Below are positions 13,278 to 25,479 of a stretch of DNA of 64,000 bases, in pieces. Every line of letters begins with the position of its first letter. The first letter of the stretch is position 1. The notes under the pieces were generated by a model. It did no database searches, was not told the DNA's origin, and was given only the letters and a program-made list of their open reading frames with translations. Position numbers and translations under genes: made by a program. Source of the DNA: Mytilus edulis (Eukaryota; Mollusca; Bivalvia; Mytilida; Mytilidae); contig NC_092347.1 of NCBI RefSeq assembly GCF_963676685.1, positions 64,490,596-64,554,595 of the forward strand. Reading direction: 5' to 3'.

Positions 13278-13285
13278 TCATGTGA
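13278..13285 (+). promoter_or_regulatory. M-box/E-box TCATGTGA before GLMP start
   Basis: TCATGTGA lies 17 bp before the GLMP ATG. This octamer is the M-box form bound by MiT/TFE factors (MITF, TFEB, TFE3), which drive lysosomal genes in animals. A second E-box core, CAGCTG, is at 13264-13269. A role is inferred only from motif and position. Confidence 0.4.
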
Positions 13286-13301
13286 TCATCACAGTTTAAA
13301 G

Positions 13302-16300
13302 ATGGCGGTAACCGTAACATTTGTTTCAAAAGTTTTTTCAGTTGTTCTGCTTGTTATTGTTCTATTGGAGACAATAGTTGCATTAAGAACGGTAAGACTA
13401 TGATTTTGTTTTAAGACGAAATAATATATTTCAATTATTATTGTCAAATAATGAGATATATGAGAGAAATTTAAAACCAAGACTAAAAAAATATTCGGTA
13501 TTAGAACTTAAAATTTATACATGTACGGTGCAGTCGGTGTATCCGCGCACCTATATGTAAGACTTATGAATTCACTTCATTCAACTGATAAAGCTAATAA
13601 TACACCTTATCGCTAATCCCGGCTGACACTGCCGCTTCAACTTTTGACATCAACAACAATTACTTTTCCATAAAATTTGTGGCGTTACAGGTATATTTTG
13701 CTTTATGATGTCAAAATTTTACGGGAACCTGCGTGATATCCAGTAATGGTGGACAAATAGCGATAAGGTGTATTGGATAATATTGTGTGAACACATTCAT
13801 AAGATACTTTTATTTCATAAAAATATCTGTTTGTATGGTTTCACCCTTAAGCATGTTAAGATTTTGCGGTCTCACTAATTAGCGACAACAAGAATTTTAG
13901 CGACAACAAGCGTCAACAAGCGACAAGAAGCGACAACAAGAATTATTTTAGCGACAACAAGCGACAAGAAACTATTTAGCGACAAGAAAACATTTTTTTT
14001 TTTAATCAAAACTAATTATTGCAATAAATATTAAAAGAACATGCAAAAGAAAATAATTTTAGCGACAAGAAAGTTAAAATTGATAAACATTATTTACATA
14101 ATATTTTATCATCTATTATGAATAACAGCCAGTATTACGTTTAATTATTGTATTATGAAATTACTTTTCCTTGTGTTTTAGAACATATTATTTATCTTAT
14201 AATTTGTTTTTTAAAACTCTTTTCGTGCAATATGTATTAAGCTCGCAAAATGAATTACTTGTGCATCATTGTCCTGAAAATATTGACACAAATTGTGAAA
14301 TGCAAAGAATTGAAACCAAACAGGAGGATAAGAATTAATTCCTTCTTAATGAATTTCCTAATTAATGATCATTAATACTCCAGTAATAATAATAATAATT
14401 AATGATATGAAACACAAATTGTGTTACAATATCTCCATTCGTTTATTCATACTTTGACTTTGATGAAAACAGATACATACATTATCTTATACATATTCTT
14501 CATATTTAAAAATAAAAAAAAAAGAAGCTCAATCTCTTTCTTTTTCACAAATGTTAAATTTCTTCATCTACCAATATACTAATATAAACTTTTTAATTAG
14601 ACATATCTGCTCGTATATTTAAAAAAAAACATTAAATACAAATTTCTTTATATCTAATAAAAAAAAATGTTTTCTTGTCGCTAAATAGTCTTCTTGTCGC
14701 TTGTTGTCGCTAAAATAATTTTTGTTGTCGCTTCTTGTCGATTGTTGACGCTTGTTGTCGCTTCTTGACGCTTGTTGTCGCTAATTAGTGAGACCCAGAT
14801 TTTGTGTAATGTGTGTCCAAAATTAGGAAAACTCCTGTTCTGAGAGTTCCTCAAATGTCCTGTGATTTCGCACATGCCTTCCAAAAATAGCTTATTTTGA
14901 ATATAGGAAAGATTTCTGCTACGAAATATAGCTGAATTTGAATCAAGCACACTACCAAGGATGCAGAGCAAAAATTATTTCAATTTGATATAAATTTGAC
15001 TTAAAATAAAACAAATTTTATCTGATAATGCATTTTTTTTTAATGGAAATTGGCCAAATATTATTTAACTCTTGAACGCGGACATCTGGGACACAAAAGT
15101 CACAGGTACTTGAGGACAGTTGATTCATTTGTTCATGTACATGTACATGTTCATGTAGTATGAAAAAAGTCTATTGGAAAATCATGTTTATTCTGCACTC
15201 ATTTTTTCGGTTATATAATGCTGAACAGTCTAGTTTAGTAGTTCTGTATATCATGTATATGATACAATTGTTTAGGCTATAAAAATATGTGATTCAATTA
15301 TAGATACAAACTGAATTAAATCCTGGGTGTGATGACACAAAGGAAGATTGTGCAGGAGGAGTGGCTTACATCAAAGCTATTGGAGATCAAAATACATTCC
15401 ATTATATACTCACAGCCATTGGACCTCCCACAGTCCTGGTCATCAAGACGGAGAAAACAACAAAAGATGCAGGAATAAGCATCAATTGGGACAACTTTAA
15501 ATCAGGCAATATCACAGAAATGGAAAATTCAATCAAACTAGATCCAAGTTATAAAATACTGTATTCTTATGGAGTTGTCTTTACAAGGGTAAATCTAAAT
15601 CTGTAATAATATATGTTTGTTATTAGTAAAATTATTTCATTTATAGTGGGGCATAGGGAACACTTGAGACTTTGCGCAGAAACTGAATGCATAACCTTGC
15701 TAACTATTTGTTTAATTAAATTAATATTTTTGATTAATGTCAGAATGAGACAAGGCTATTAAGGGAGAAACTTAGCTGTGATAACAAGGCTAGGTTATTT
15801 AAGGAATATAACTTATTATATATGACACTTGGGAATTACAGAGAATCTTGCGCTGAACCTCATTACATGCTCGGGTAATTATTTCTTACAATAAATTAAA
15901 ATACATTGTAATTAAGAATGATTTATGTCTGAGCAAATGCTTTGAAGTGAGATAGAGAAGCTGTGATAACACTCTTTAGTTATTACAGGCATAATTTTTC
16001 TGTAATAACATATAGGTGTACCATGCAAAATTTGCAAACTATGAACTGTTATATCTTTCAATAGTTAAGTATACATATAGACAGAAGCAATATCAATAGA
16101 ACTTTTATACATTTTAACTAGAGTAATGATATATATATTGTCCTTTTGAAACATGTAACATACATGTAACATACGTATGTTATCACAGTTCTTTGATTTT
16201 TTAGTCCACAATAACAAATGTATGTTATTTTTCTGTATTAACCCTATAGAGTTATATCCCTGACTGCTTCAATTAGATTAAGTCAGTTTCTTGAAGACAA

Positions 16301-19300
16301 CGCAATATATTATCATTGAGTTAGTTAGTTTCTTGAAGTCACTTTCATGATATATTATCATATAAGGCACACAATTAGCACCAGAATTTTTAAATAGCAC
16401 CATGGAAATTAACATACAAAGTAGCACTGTTTTTTTTCAAAAAATATAGCACCATAGCCCCTATACAGTCTATCATAAAATCATTCAAGAAAGCGCCATG
16501 GTAGAAAATATAGCACCAAGGTACCACTGTGCTTTAAGACCCTGGGGAGAACACTGGCACAAAATGTGCACCAGAATTAAGTTAGCTTGTTTTATAACCT
16601 ACATGTACATTTTTTTTATTTACTTTTCAGTTATTTCAATACAACGACACAACAGATGTAGCAGAGCTTGGAAAATTAAATTTGAACAAAACAGCCTTTA
16701 GAGTATTTGACTTCTCTAGATCAATGTTTGAATGGTTTGACCTGAAAGCCATCTCATCAGATTCTGCAATTAAGTTGAGGGTTAAAAATAGTTCAGCTGT
16801 GATGGGACAGACAATAAATAATGGCTCTTTAGAATTTAAAGTAAGTTTAAAATTTACAGGCACATACATTGGCTCATTTTTGTTCAGGCCAAACAAAAAA
16901 GTATGTGAATTTACTGTATCCCCACTTACCCTTATTTTTATCCCCTACCCTAAAGTTTTTTTTACCGTTTTTGATTAAGCACTGTTTAAGTCACAATGTT
17001 GCTCCCATAAATGCAATGTAAAAAAGTTTATTGAAATTTTTAAAAATCCCTATTTTTTCATCACATGACAGTTAACACACATACTTTTATGTTTGGCTTA
17101 AGTGTATGACTGGATCATTTGAGTCACACCAGTAATGTTTCATTCTGACAATTGAGTTTTATTGACAAACAGGAAATTTGTAGAAAGATAATTCTGGAAA
17201 AATATTGTACTAAAAACGTTAGATGTACTAATGATTAGGTCATATTTTTTTTTTTAATTGTTTAACAGATTATTATAGATACATCTTCAGTTATTTGAAG
17301 TAGCCACTTATAACTTACAAAGTGTAATGACTCATGACTGCATGAACAGTAAAAATCTGTAATCCATTAGGTGTTCAAGGGTAAATTTATGTTTGTGTCA
17401 GATTATGAATAAATGTAGACACAGAATCTACAATGATATATTTTATTGTGAAAACAAACAAATAACAGCCAAACCAAATAGAAATACTGTTTTAAAAAAG
17501 AGGGACGAAAGATACCAAAGGGACAGTCAAACTCATAAATCTAAAACAAACTGACAACGCCATGGCTAAAAATGAAAAAGACAAACAAACAACAGCAAAC
17601 ACGACACAACATAGAAAACTAAAGAATAAACAACACGAACCCCACTAAAAAACTAGGGGTGATCTCAGGTGCTCCGGAAGGGTAGGCAGATCCTGCTCCA
17701 CATGCGGCACCCGTCGTGTTGCTTAAAAGATGAGTATTCACACCATATAGATTCAAGAAAATTTGTCATTTAAAATTTTTGAACTGCTTGGTGCAGGATT
17801 TATTATCAAATCACAATATATATTACTAACATGTAATCCTCCTGAATTTGCATGTAATATATGCTTTTTCTGTGTGTGTTCGACCAAATAAAACTTAAAA
17901 TAATTATGTTTAAATCAAGTTATTCCTAAATGTATTCTATAACTGAACAACCACAAAAAACATGCAAATTCATTGGACCAATACTAATTTTTTTTCTTCA
18001 GAAATACACTTTTCATAATTCAAAAAATGAATCAGTGTTTGTATTGAACAGATTGAAAATATGTTATTGATATGGAATAAATACAACATCATATAGAAAT
18101 AAATAAACTACATGGAGTACGATAGCTAGTGTATTTATTCAATGGGACAAAAGAACTTACAAAAATTAAAATACCTAGACCAAGAGCAGATAACTCTGTG
18201 GAAAAACTTTCATTTGGTTCACAATCATGACAATAAAAAAATATATTCTACTTGTAATTTCAGTTTATGTTTTTTGACCATATGGATAGAGCTACAGATT
18301 TACCCCATCTACAGTATACTGAAGATACCAGTCAGTTTGACTTTAAATTGATGAATATTAATACAGGGAACATGTCACTATCCAGATTTGCTTTAGAAAC
18401 TGTATTATTTAGTACTGATCCTGCAGATAGAGATATGAAATTTGATGAGACCAAGTCTATAGATGATGAATACACACCTGGGGTGTTTACGGTATGTATT
18501 ATAAAGCAGTATTTATTTCTAATCATATCAATTGTCACACTGGCTATGTGTATTCTCTTTTAATTGTAAGACAAGGGCCAACACACTATCTTATAATTCA
18601 AAACTTAATTAAGTACATGTAGAAACAATAACACACACACATATGTATGGTATATAGTTTATGTCCTATTCCATTACTACATTTTCCAAGAGAAAACACA
18701 TCATATTTACTACTAATTATTTTTGTCATTTTGCATTGCCATTTGGAATGTGATTTTAAACATTAGTAAAAAAACCCATCTTTAAACAATATTTTGGACT
18801 TTTCGAGTTACTCTTGATGAGGGCTTGTTTAGTTTATTATTTTCATATATTTTGAACACTGATGCAGCAATTTTAATTCTACCTCCTGTTCTGTAGAGTT
18901 TTGTGCTGTAAATTTTTTATTTCTGCAATAAGTGTATTGTAAATACAATCTCCCACATATATAATAATCCATTTATGTTTCTTGTTACATTTGTTTATTT
19001 CTCATATTACCCAATTTATTTCTGATAGATATCAAACTGGCTAACCAGACCAGAGAAAGAAGAACAGGGTGGTTATCTTCAACATAAGCCAGTGTGTTAT
19101 ACTAAAGCATATCGTGAAAGAGCCGTTGGGACTTATGTCAGAGGTTATGGTCTGACCAAAGTGACAGATGTTCAGTATTTATTAAACCAAAGTGCAGTTT
19201 TGGCGTACTTTGGAAGTGCAAAAATGGCTAACTTGAGAATTAGCTCTACAAACTTTTCATTTGGTCTAAGTGAAGATGGAACATTTACAAAGACTAATTA

Positions 19301-20398
19301 CACTGTTTGGTTAGTACATATTATTTTAGAGACAAAATCATACCAAATTATAAGCCTGGTACATGCAAAGATAAAAGAAGATGTGGTATGAGTGCCAATG
19401 AGACAACTCTTCATCCATGTATGCTTTACTGAGATGGTTTTCACCTTTAAATTTTTCAGTAAATCTTTTAAATCTTATTTTTCTGTATACTTTATGCAAA
19501 CATTATGTTGCTAGTTAGTGCTCAAGGTCAAAAGTTTGTTGACTCAATCATATGTAAGCTGCATGGCCAAAACTCAGGCCTATGGATTTGTTGGTCATTG
19601 TGTTTAAGCCTCCCTTTGGTTTTTATGTACTCAAACTTGTTCATAGGGAGGCTTAAACACAATGACCAACAAATCCATAGGCCTGAGTTTTGGCCATGCA
19701 GCTTACATATGATTGAGGATGAAATAAATGGACTGCCTTGTGTAAAATACAACAAAAGGAAAGGTTTAGGTCAATTTACAGATTACAACAATAAGCAATC
19801 TCCAACTTAAACATTTTTAACAAGTAAGCTGTGAAATTTTCCACAAAAGGTTTTTAGCAGAGAGAGAAAAAAAAAAGAAAAAACAAACCAGCCCAAACAG
19901 TAAAATTTTGATGAGAAAATAAATTGCAATTATCTTTGTTAAAATAGAATGAATTGTCTCCCTTTGATGTGTTTGGATTACTTCATTTGTTGATATATAC
20001 AGACATACAAGTTCATGTAAAATGCATTAATCTGCATACATTTTTAGATGACAGTTTTGTTTAAGAAAAAGTTTATACCACCACTTTTTATGAAAATGTT
20101 GGCAAAACACACAAGATTAAAAATGAAAATTTTAGATTGCTGGTATTTTAAAAATCAAAATGAATCCACACTAATTTTCCAGTTTGAATGTTGTGTATTT
20201 TTTTGTTTCAGGACTGGTTCCCTAGGTTACGGCAAACCTCCAATGGATGCTGTATCATCTCTAGTGGTTGTTGTGATATCTGTTGGACTTGGTATACCTG
20301 TTGTACTTATTATATTTGGAGGAATTTTTGTCTGTCTAAAGAAAAAATCAGATCCTCTATTAGTTGATGTTTCTAAAAATGCTATGTCTGTAAACTGA
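13302..20398 (+). CDS. GLMP: Glycosylated lysosomal membrane protein (GLMP/NCU-G1), six exons
   Basis: Exons 13302-13391, 15304-15588, 16631-16840, 18264-18491, 19029-19309 and 20212-20398 join in frame with GT..AG introns (first four junctions phase 0, last phase 2) to 426 residues; human GLMP is about 406. Residues 1-27 look like a signal peptide (hydrophobic FSVVLLVIVLLETIVAL). The luminal part has about nine N-glycosylation sequons (NIT, NDT, NKT, NSS, NGS, NMS, NQS, NFS, NYT), as expected of this heavily glycosylated protein. One membrane segment lies near residues 382-407, preceded by the family-typical YGKPPMDAVSSLV, with a short basic tail containing DPLLVD, a possible dileucine-type sorting signal. 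Known role: single-pass lysosomal membrane glycoprotein, in mammals the accessory subunit of the MFSD1 transporter. The start is the first ATG before the signal peptide. Identity is by recall of the family, not by search. Confidence 0.92.
13867..14796. mobile_element. ~930-bp foldback/MITE-like element in GLMP intron 1
   Basis: The left end reads GGTCTCACTAATTAGCGACA and the right end is its reverse complement. The terminal inverted repeats run about 125 bp and consist of short GCGACAACAA/GCGACAAGAA subrepeats. The interior is AT-rich with no coding frame. AGATTTTG occurs directly outside each end (13859-13866 and 14797-14804), fitting an 8-bp target-site duplication as made by hAT-type transposases. 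It is a non-autonomous DNA element; the superfamily is inferred. Confidence 0.78.
15655..15990. repeat. Two weakly similar ~160-bp blocks in GLMP intron 2
   Basis: 15655-15790 and 15825-15990 share an order of motifs (ACACTTG near the start, TTGCGC, a TTAATTAAA-like AT block, GCTGTGATAACA near the end). The similarity is weak, so this may be an old duplication or chance. Confidence 0.3.
16375..16560. repeat. TAGCACCA-type dispersed repeat in GLMP intron 2
   Basis: The motif TAGCACCA (and close variants) recurs several times, followed by a CCCTGGGGAGAACACTGG end. It looks like a fragment of a dispersed repeat. No coding potential was recognised. Confidence 0.4.
17502..17730 (+). repeat. Dispersed repeat family Y, copy in GLMP intron 3
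   Basis: Starts GAGGGACGAAAGATACC and runs through AACACGAACCCCACTA, GGTGATCTCAGGTGCTCCGG and GGCACCCGTCGTGTT. The same sequence occurs at 36653-36820, 46154-46680 and 58203-58765 on the + strand and 12550-12740 and 51478-51705 on the - strand. No protein was recognised in it; the class of element is unknown to me. Confidence 0.85.
19375..19425 (+). repeat. Dispersed repeat family W, short fragment
   Basis: The stretch around AGATGTGGTATGAGTGCCAA and GAGACAACTCTTCATCCA matches the head of family W, which is longer at 51780-52245, 52287-52565 and 63535-63745. It sits just after the GLMP exon 5 donor. Confidence 0.6.
19543..19717. repeat. Perfect inverted repeat, 73-bp arms, 29-bp loop
   Basis: 19543-19615 is the exact reverse complement of 19645-19717. 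It lies in GLMP intron 5, so the transcript could form a 73-bp perfect RNA hairpin. Short ORFs on both strands here are a result of the palindrome. Confidence 0.92.
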
Positions 20399-21860
20399 AT
20401 ACAATTCAGTGAAGTGATAAAAAAAATACTCATTTATTAGTTTTACTGACTGTTCTTTTTAAGTCTTAGATTAATTTATGTCTCAGCTACTTCAAAAGTT
20501 GTAAAAGCAAGACTAAGGAAAGCAGTTTCTGCCACCAACAATTATTAATGTTGACAGAGGTTAAAATCTTACAACTAAAGGTCATCGTAAGTCATGAACT
20601 AGTCAGTATACTTTCAATCAACTTAAGGGGGTTAACCTTGGTTCAAGGAGATAACTCTTTTAATCAGTTATGAGTTTGTAAAAGTCAAGTTCATCAATGT
20701 ATTTTAAACATTTACCTGAAACAGATTGGAACTAATCTATGTAACCTAGAAGCCTCGAATATATTTTTGAAAATGGTGGACACAAACGAAGTGATGATTT
20801 TAAGAGTTTTTCCTTTATCCTAGGTCAACATCCTTAATTGGAAAGATTCTTTGTGAAACTAATCACAGAATGATAAATAAAAGAAGTTGTAATTATTTTT
20901 CCTTCACTTGCTTTCAAATGTTTAGATTTGATGGTTATTTATTAAGTTACGTAACTCCAGAAGAGCACTAAAGACTAAAAATTAATAAAAATTTATTTTC
21001 ATCTTTAGAAGTTTACTTTTTAAAATTCTAATACATCAATTGGTTCCGAATATAAAATATACACATAAAAAATGTAAAAATGTAAGAGAATACACATGCC
21101 CCTTTTGAATTTTTTTTTTTTTTTTTTTTTATCTTTTATCCTCCACTTGAAATAAGGTTAATTTCAAAATAAGTTTTATTTTATAATCAATAGCTTTAAC
21201 GATATGATGATATCTGATTTATTAAACACATTTTCAGATAATAAAAAAAAAATCAATGAAATGTTAGTCAAAAGAACTTGAAGAATAAATCAAAGTTATT
21301 TGGTTATTGCACTTTATCTTGCATTGGGTGTCCTACTATACAGATATCGCTATGCTGTATCTGTATACTATACAGATATCACTTTAAAGCTCCGCCCACT
21401 GCCGGACTGAGTATTGAGTATTGTTTGAACCTGTGTGACCTCAGAATGTGTATTCCAGTTGCATTCCAATGACGATGACAATTGTCGATTTCAAAACTTG
21501 TGTATGATTGTGTTACAAAGTCAACCATGTCAATTTCAGCATGCATGTTTAGTGAATGTCAAGTCTGAAGCGTAGGACAACTCGTACACTTCTGTTTCAA
21601 ATTTGACAATGATTTGTTATTTGTTTTTACTGTTGAAATTAGTTGTTATGTTAAAATAGATAATTATTCACCTTAAGCGATGTATTATTGTTGACCATTC
21701 AAGATTCATTTTTGCAAAACCGTCTTCAGCGTTATGTGTGATTTTGATATTACTACGAGGGCCTCAAGGGATTACAAATCCAAAATAAATTCTAAATATG
21801 TTAGTTTTTGTGTCTTTCAAAACACAAACAATATACAGAATTAATTGGAGGATAAAAGAC
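20399..21860. other. GLMP 3' untranslated/flanking region
   Basis: No gene recognised. AATAAA occurs at 20876-20881, about 480 bp after the stop, and is a candidate poly(A) signal. A 25-nt T run lies near 21110-21130. The rest is AT-rich. Confidence 0.5.
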
Positions 21861-21862
21861 AT

Positions 21863-22001
21863 TAACTGTTTAGTGTCTTTAAATATCAGCTGTATTTGTA
21901 CTCGGCTCGAAACAGGTGTAGTAGCTCGCTAAAAGCTCGCATACACCTTGTTTTCTAGCCTCGTACAAATACAGCTGATATTTAAAGACACTAAACAGTT
22001 A
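21863..22001. repeat. Hairpin with 38-bp perfect arms
   Basis: 21864-21901 is the exact reverse complement of 21963-22000. The bases inside (AACAGGTGTA against TACACCTTGTT) extend the stem imperfectly. It is a foldback element or a strong structural repeat downstream of GLMP. Overlapping AATAAA signals lie at 22337-22346. Confidence 0.88.
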
Positions 22002-22979
22002 TTGTCTATATATTTTGAAATACAAGCATTGAAGACCAGAATTTTGTACGAATAGAATTTCTGGAAATCTGATCAGAAATGTATGGGCTGAATTATTAGT
22101 ATGTTTACTGTGTTTTCAAATATGTGAAAAAGTTTGCTGTAAAAAAGTTTTGACAAATGTAAGGGTTGCTGGGAAAAATTGCAAATTTTCAGTTGAGTTA
22201 CAAATAATAAATGGAAGGTTTAAAGCGAAACAAGGGGAAATCAGTAAATTATCATTGAAATTACTTCTATCTATTTACAAGTACACATTATCTGTTTTAC
22301 TGTGATATCTTTGTTCTTGTTTGTATGTTATACTTTAATAAATAAAAGTTAAAATTATATTTATGTTGATATTTGTGTTTTGGTTGGTAAAATCATACAA
22401 AGAAGAAAAAAATAACATTGAACTCTCTTTACCCTACTTTAAGGTTAACTCCAAAAAAGAACTGATCTTAAAAATTGTCTAGTTCTCCATTGGTTACGTG
22501 ATATAGATACAATGGATAAGCGTTGATTCTTAAAAAAGAAACCATGAGCCCAGAGGTTTGAATTGATTTATACATTGGTCTTGGTCAGGATTTGTAATTT
22601 GTATGCAAATTTGTAACAATAGATAACTTTTTGTTCCTGTCAACAGTAGGCATGAGATATTTTTCAACTGACAATATAAAACAAAAATAAATACCGGTTT
22701 AGCATATTGTTTTAAACTGTCCATCCCTAAACCTTTGAACCATTACAAGGTCAATATGTAAACAAATTTGCATGTTAGATTGATTGTTGGTGTTAATACC
22801 ACTTTCAGCTCTCGTGAATATAGTTCATAACCTTTGGGAGGAAAACTGGCAATCGTAGTCAATTAAGATTGTAGTCGCATGCACCTGACCTTTAAAGGCT
22901 TTCAAACTCACATTATTTAGTAATGAGGGCAATTGTTTTTAAAAACTTTTTAAATTTTCCAATTTGTATAGAACACAGA

Positions 22980-23230
22980 GAACAATCGAAACAGACACAA
23001 CAATCAATTTCAAATACCTGACGCAAGAACAGATATACTGTTCCCAGCCTCACGGAAGAGCAGTTTCATACATGTACAGCTTAATATCCAACACCATTAG
23101 ACATTGGAATACTTTAGATCCAATTATTTAGGCAAAATCTGCTTTATAGACAAACTCTCTAAAGATAATTCCCGAACTCTTACTGATCTTGTTAGAACCA
23201 AAAGATGCTACTTAATTATATACAAGACAC
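22980..23230 (+). pseudogene. Decayed LINE ORF2 C-terminal fragment
   Basis: A frame with breaks reads like the end of a mollusc non-LTR retrotransposon ORF2 (dispersed words such as ARTDILFPAS and a following H.TLEY in place of RHWNTL). Short and degenerate; assignment by resemblance only. Confidence 0.4.
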
Positions 23231-23344
23231 TTGACACACAGTCAATGCATAACTATCATTAGATATAAAACCTAAATTAATTAAGATGAAAAGTTTTAGT
23301 ATACATATGGTATAAACCAATACAGTAACTTGTTATTTGGCATT

Positions 23345-23460
23345 TTGAACTTTTTTGGATTCGAGCGTCACTGATGAGTCTTTTGTAGACGAAACGCGCA
23401 TCTGGCTTATATACAAAATTTAGTCCACTCCTGGTATCTATGATGAGTTTATTTGTCCGC
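23345..23460 (+). repeat. Dispersed repeat family V, copy
   Basis: Contains GAGCGTCACTGATGAGTC, TTGTAGACGAAACGCGCATC and CCTGGTATCTATGATGAG. Further copies or fragments lie at 36880-37060, 41140-41220 and 43105-43190 (+) and at 26090-26230, 27360-27505, 36495-36610 and 56880-56940 (-). This is one of the commonest mussel repeats I know by eye. Confidence 0.75.
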
Positions 23461-23609
23461 AAGTTTACAGGTACAACATTGTGTTGGCCGGTAGGAACAA
23501 CAAAACGATCAGGGGCTATTTTCTCAACAAATTCTTATGAGTAAAAATACTTGTGTAAGTCATGCATATTTTAGTGTAATTATGATCAATTTTACTTGTA
23601 AGATTTGCT

Positions 23610-24485
23610 GTGAAAACTCTTACGTTTACGAACAGGACAAGCACATACTCCAAGCCGTTTACGAACAGGACATGCACATACTCCAAGCAGTTCCAAAACA
23701 CCTGTACCCCGAGATTAAGATTTCAAAAGATATAAAATGGAACACCCCCATAAATAATATTTGCAACAAATCTAGTTCAACATTAGGCGTTCTCCGTAGA
23801 CATTTGCACAACTGTTCTTCATCTTGCAGGGAAAACGCTTACATCTCAGTTGTGATATCAACACTCGATTATGTAGAGGCAATTTGGCCCCTTACAATGA
23901 AAGGCGACATCGAAAAAATGAACGATACAACATAGGGGTGCCTGTTTCATTAGCAGTATTTATCGCCTAAAAGAAAAAGGGACTATTCGACGATTACTTG
24001 TAAATTTAGAAATCTGGATACTCCAGGAACGAAGGGAATATATAAGACTGACGTTCCTCTATCTAATAGCATATGTGGGGTTGGGGGACATGTCTCAGCG
24101 ATTGACCAACCACAATATCTCACCAAAATCAAAACAAAAGAATCATTAGATCAACAGTTTTAAATAACAAGAATTTATACTAGGATATAGTGAACACTCT
24201 AGTTTCAGAATAACACACAAACAATTATATGTGACACACATGTTACAATATAGATTATATATAGATACAAAATGCTAATTTCTGTACTGAAATCATGTTA
24301 CCATAATCTTGTTTTACGATTTAAAAGAATTCAATGTCTGACGGTGCATTTATTAACAGACTTTAAAACCGAGTACAGGGACTCGTAATCTTTCCAATTT
24401 CATTTCATATAACCTATGTTTTACAGCCAACACTATTTTATTGTTCAGTTGATATATATATTACAATGGCGAATTCCTCATCTTT
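23610..24485 (+). pseudogene. Decayed LINE reverse-transcriptase 3' fragment, unit 1
   Basis: 23610-23935 encodes a recognisable non-LTR RT C-terminal stretch: ISKDIKWNTPINNICNKSS, then STLGVLRRHLHNCSSSCREN, YISVVISTLDY and KGDIEKMNDT. After a frame change it continues as NLEIWILQERREYIRLTFLY near 24000-24060. Stops and frameshifts show it is dead. The distal part (from 23897) is duplicated directly downstream. Confidence 0.75.
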
Positions 24486-24509
24486 ATAACTATAAGTAAG
24501 AAAAACTAC

Positions 24510-25115
24510 ATGAAAGGCGACATCGAAAAATTGAACGATACAACACAGGGGTGCCTGTTTCATTAGTAGTATTTATCGCCTAGAGGAAAAAGGGACTATC
24601 CGACGATTACTTGTAAATCTGGAAATCTGGATACCCCAGGAACGAAGGGAATAGATAAGACGGACTTTCCTCTATCTATAGATATTGTAGGGTTGGGGGA
24701 CACGTCCCAGCGATTGACCAACCACACTATTTCACCGAAATCAAAAACAAAAGAAGCATTAGATCAACAGTTAAATAACAAGAATTTATACTAGGATATA
24801 GTGAACAATCTATTTTCAGAATAACATACAAACAATTATATGTGTCACGAAACATGTTACAATATAAATTATACATATATTTTAAATGCTAATTTCAGTA
24901 CAGAAATCATGTTACCATAACCTTGTTTTACGATTGAAAAGAATTCAATGTCTGACGGTGCATTTTTTTTTATCAGACTTTAAAACCGAGTACAGGGACT
25001 CTAATCTTTTCAATTTCATTTAATGTCACCTTTGTTTTACAGCCAACACTATTTTAGTGTTGGAAAATATTACAGTGGCGAACTCCTCATCTTTATAGAT
25101 ATGAATAAGAAACAC
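24510..25115 (+). pseudogene. LINE 3' fragment, tandemly duplicated unit 2
   Basis: From ATGAAAGGCGACATCGAAAA onward this repeats 23897-24485 with roughly 90 percent identity by eye, including non-coding sequence such as CTTTAAAACCGAGTACAGGG and the GTGGCGAA..TCCTCATCTTTATA end. This is a segmental tandem duplication, not a second insertion. Confidence 0.8.
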
Positions 25116-25479
25116 TAAGGTAAAGCTGCGAAAAATCAGGAAAAAAACAATATGAACACAAATATTCTACTACTTTTGAAAAGAGGCCCTCCGCAAACAA
25201 TAACATTGTAACAAAAACACATGTTCTTTTTCCCATTGACAATAACATTTGAACTAAATGAAATATCAAATAAAGAAAACCACTTGATTGCATGCGTCCA
25301 AAGACTTATTGTTTTACTTACATCCATCCGCGAATATTTGAAAGCCACAGTGGTAGAAGGAATTTTTAGCTAATTTGGATCGAAGCGATTCGATGAAATT
25401 TTATAGGAGTTATCTACCTTTACAAAATAAATTTGTCGGTATGTTTTTGTAACTCATAAACTTTCAACTGTATAACCCT

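Noticed and set aside
19505..19810. 101-codon plus-strand frame and 75-codon minus-strand frame
   Set aside because: Both are read through the perfect inverted repeat in GLMP intron 5, which makes the strands look alike.
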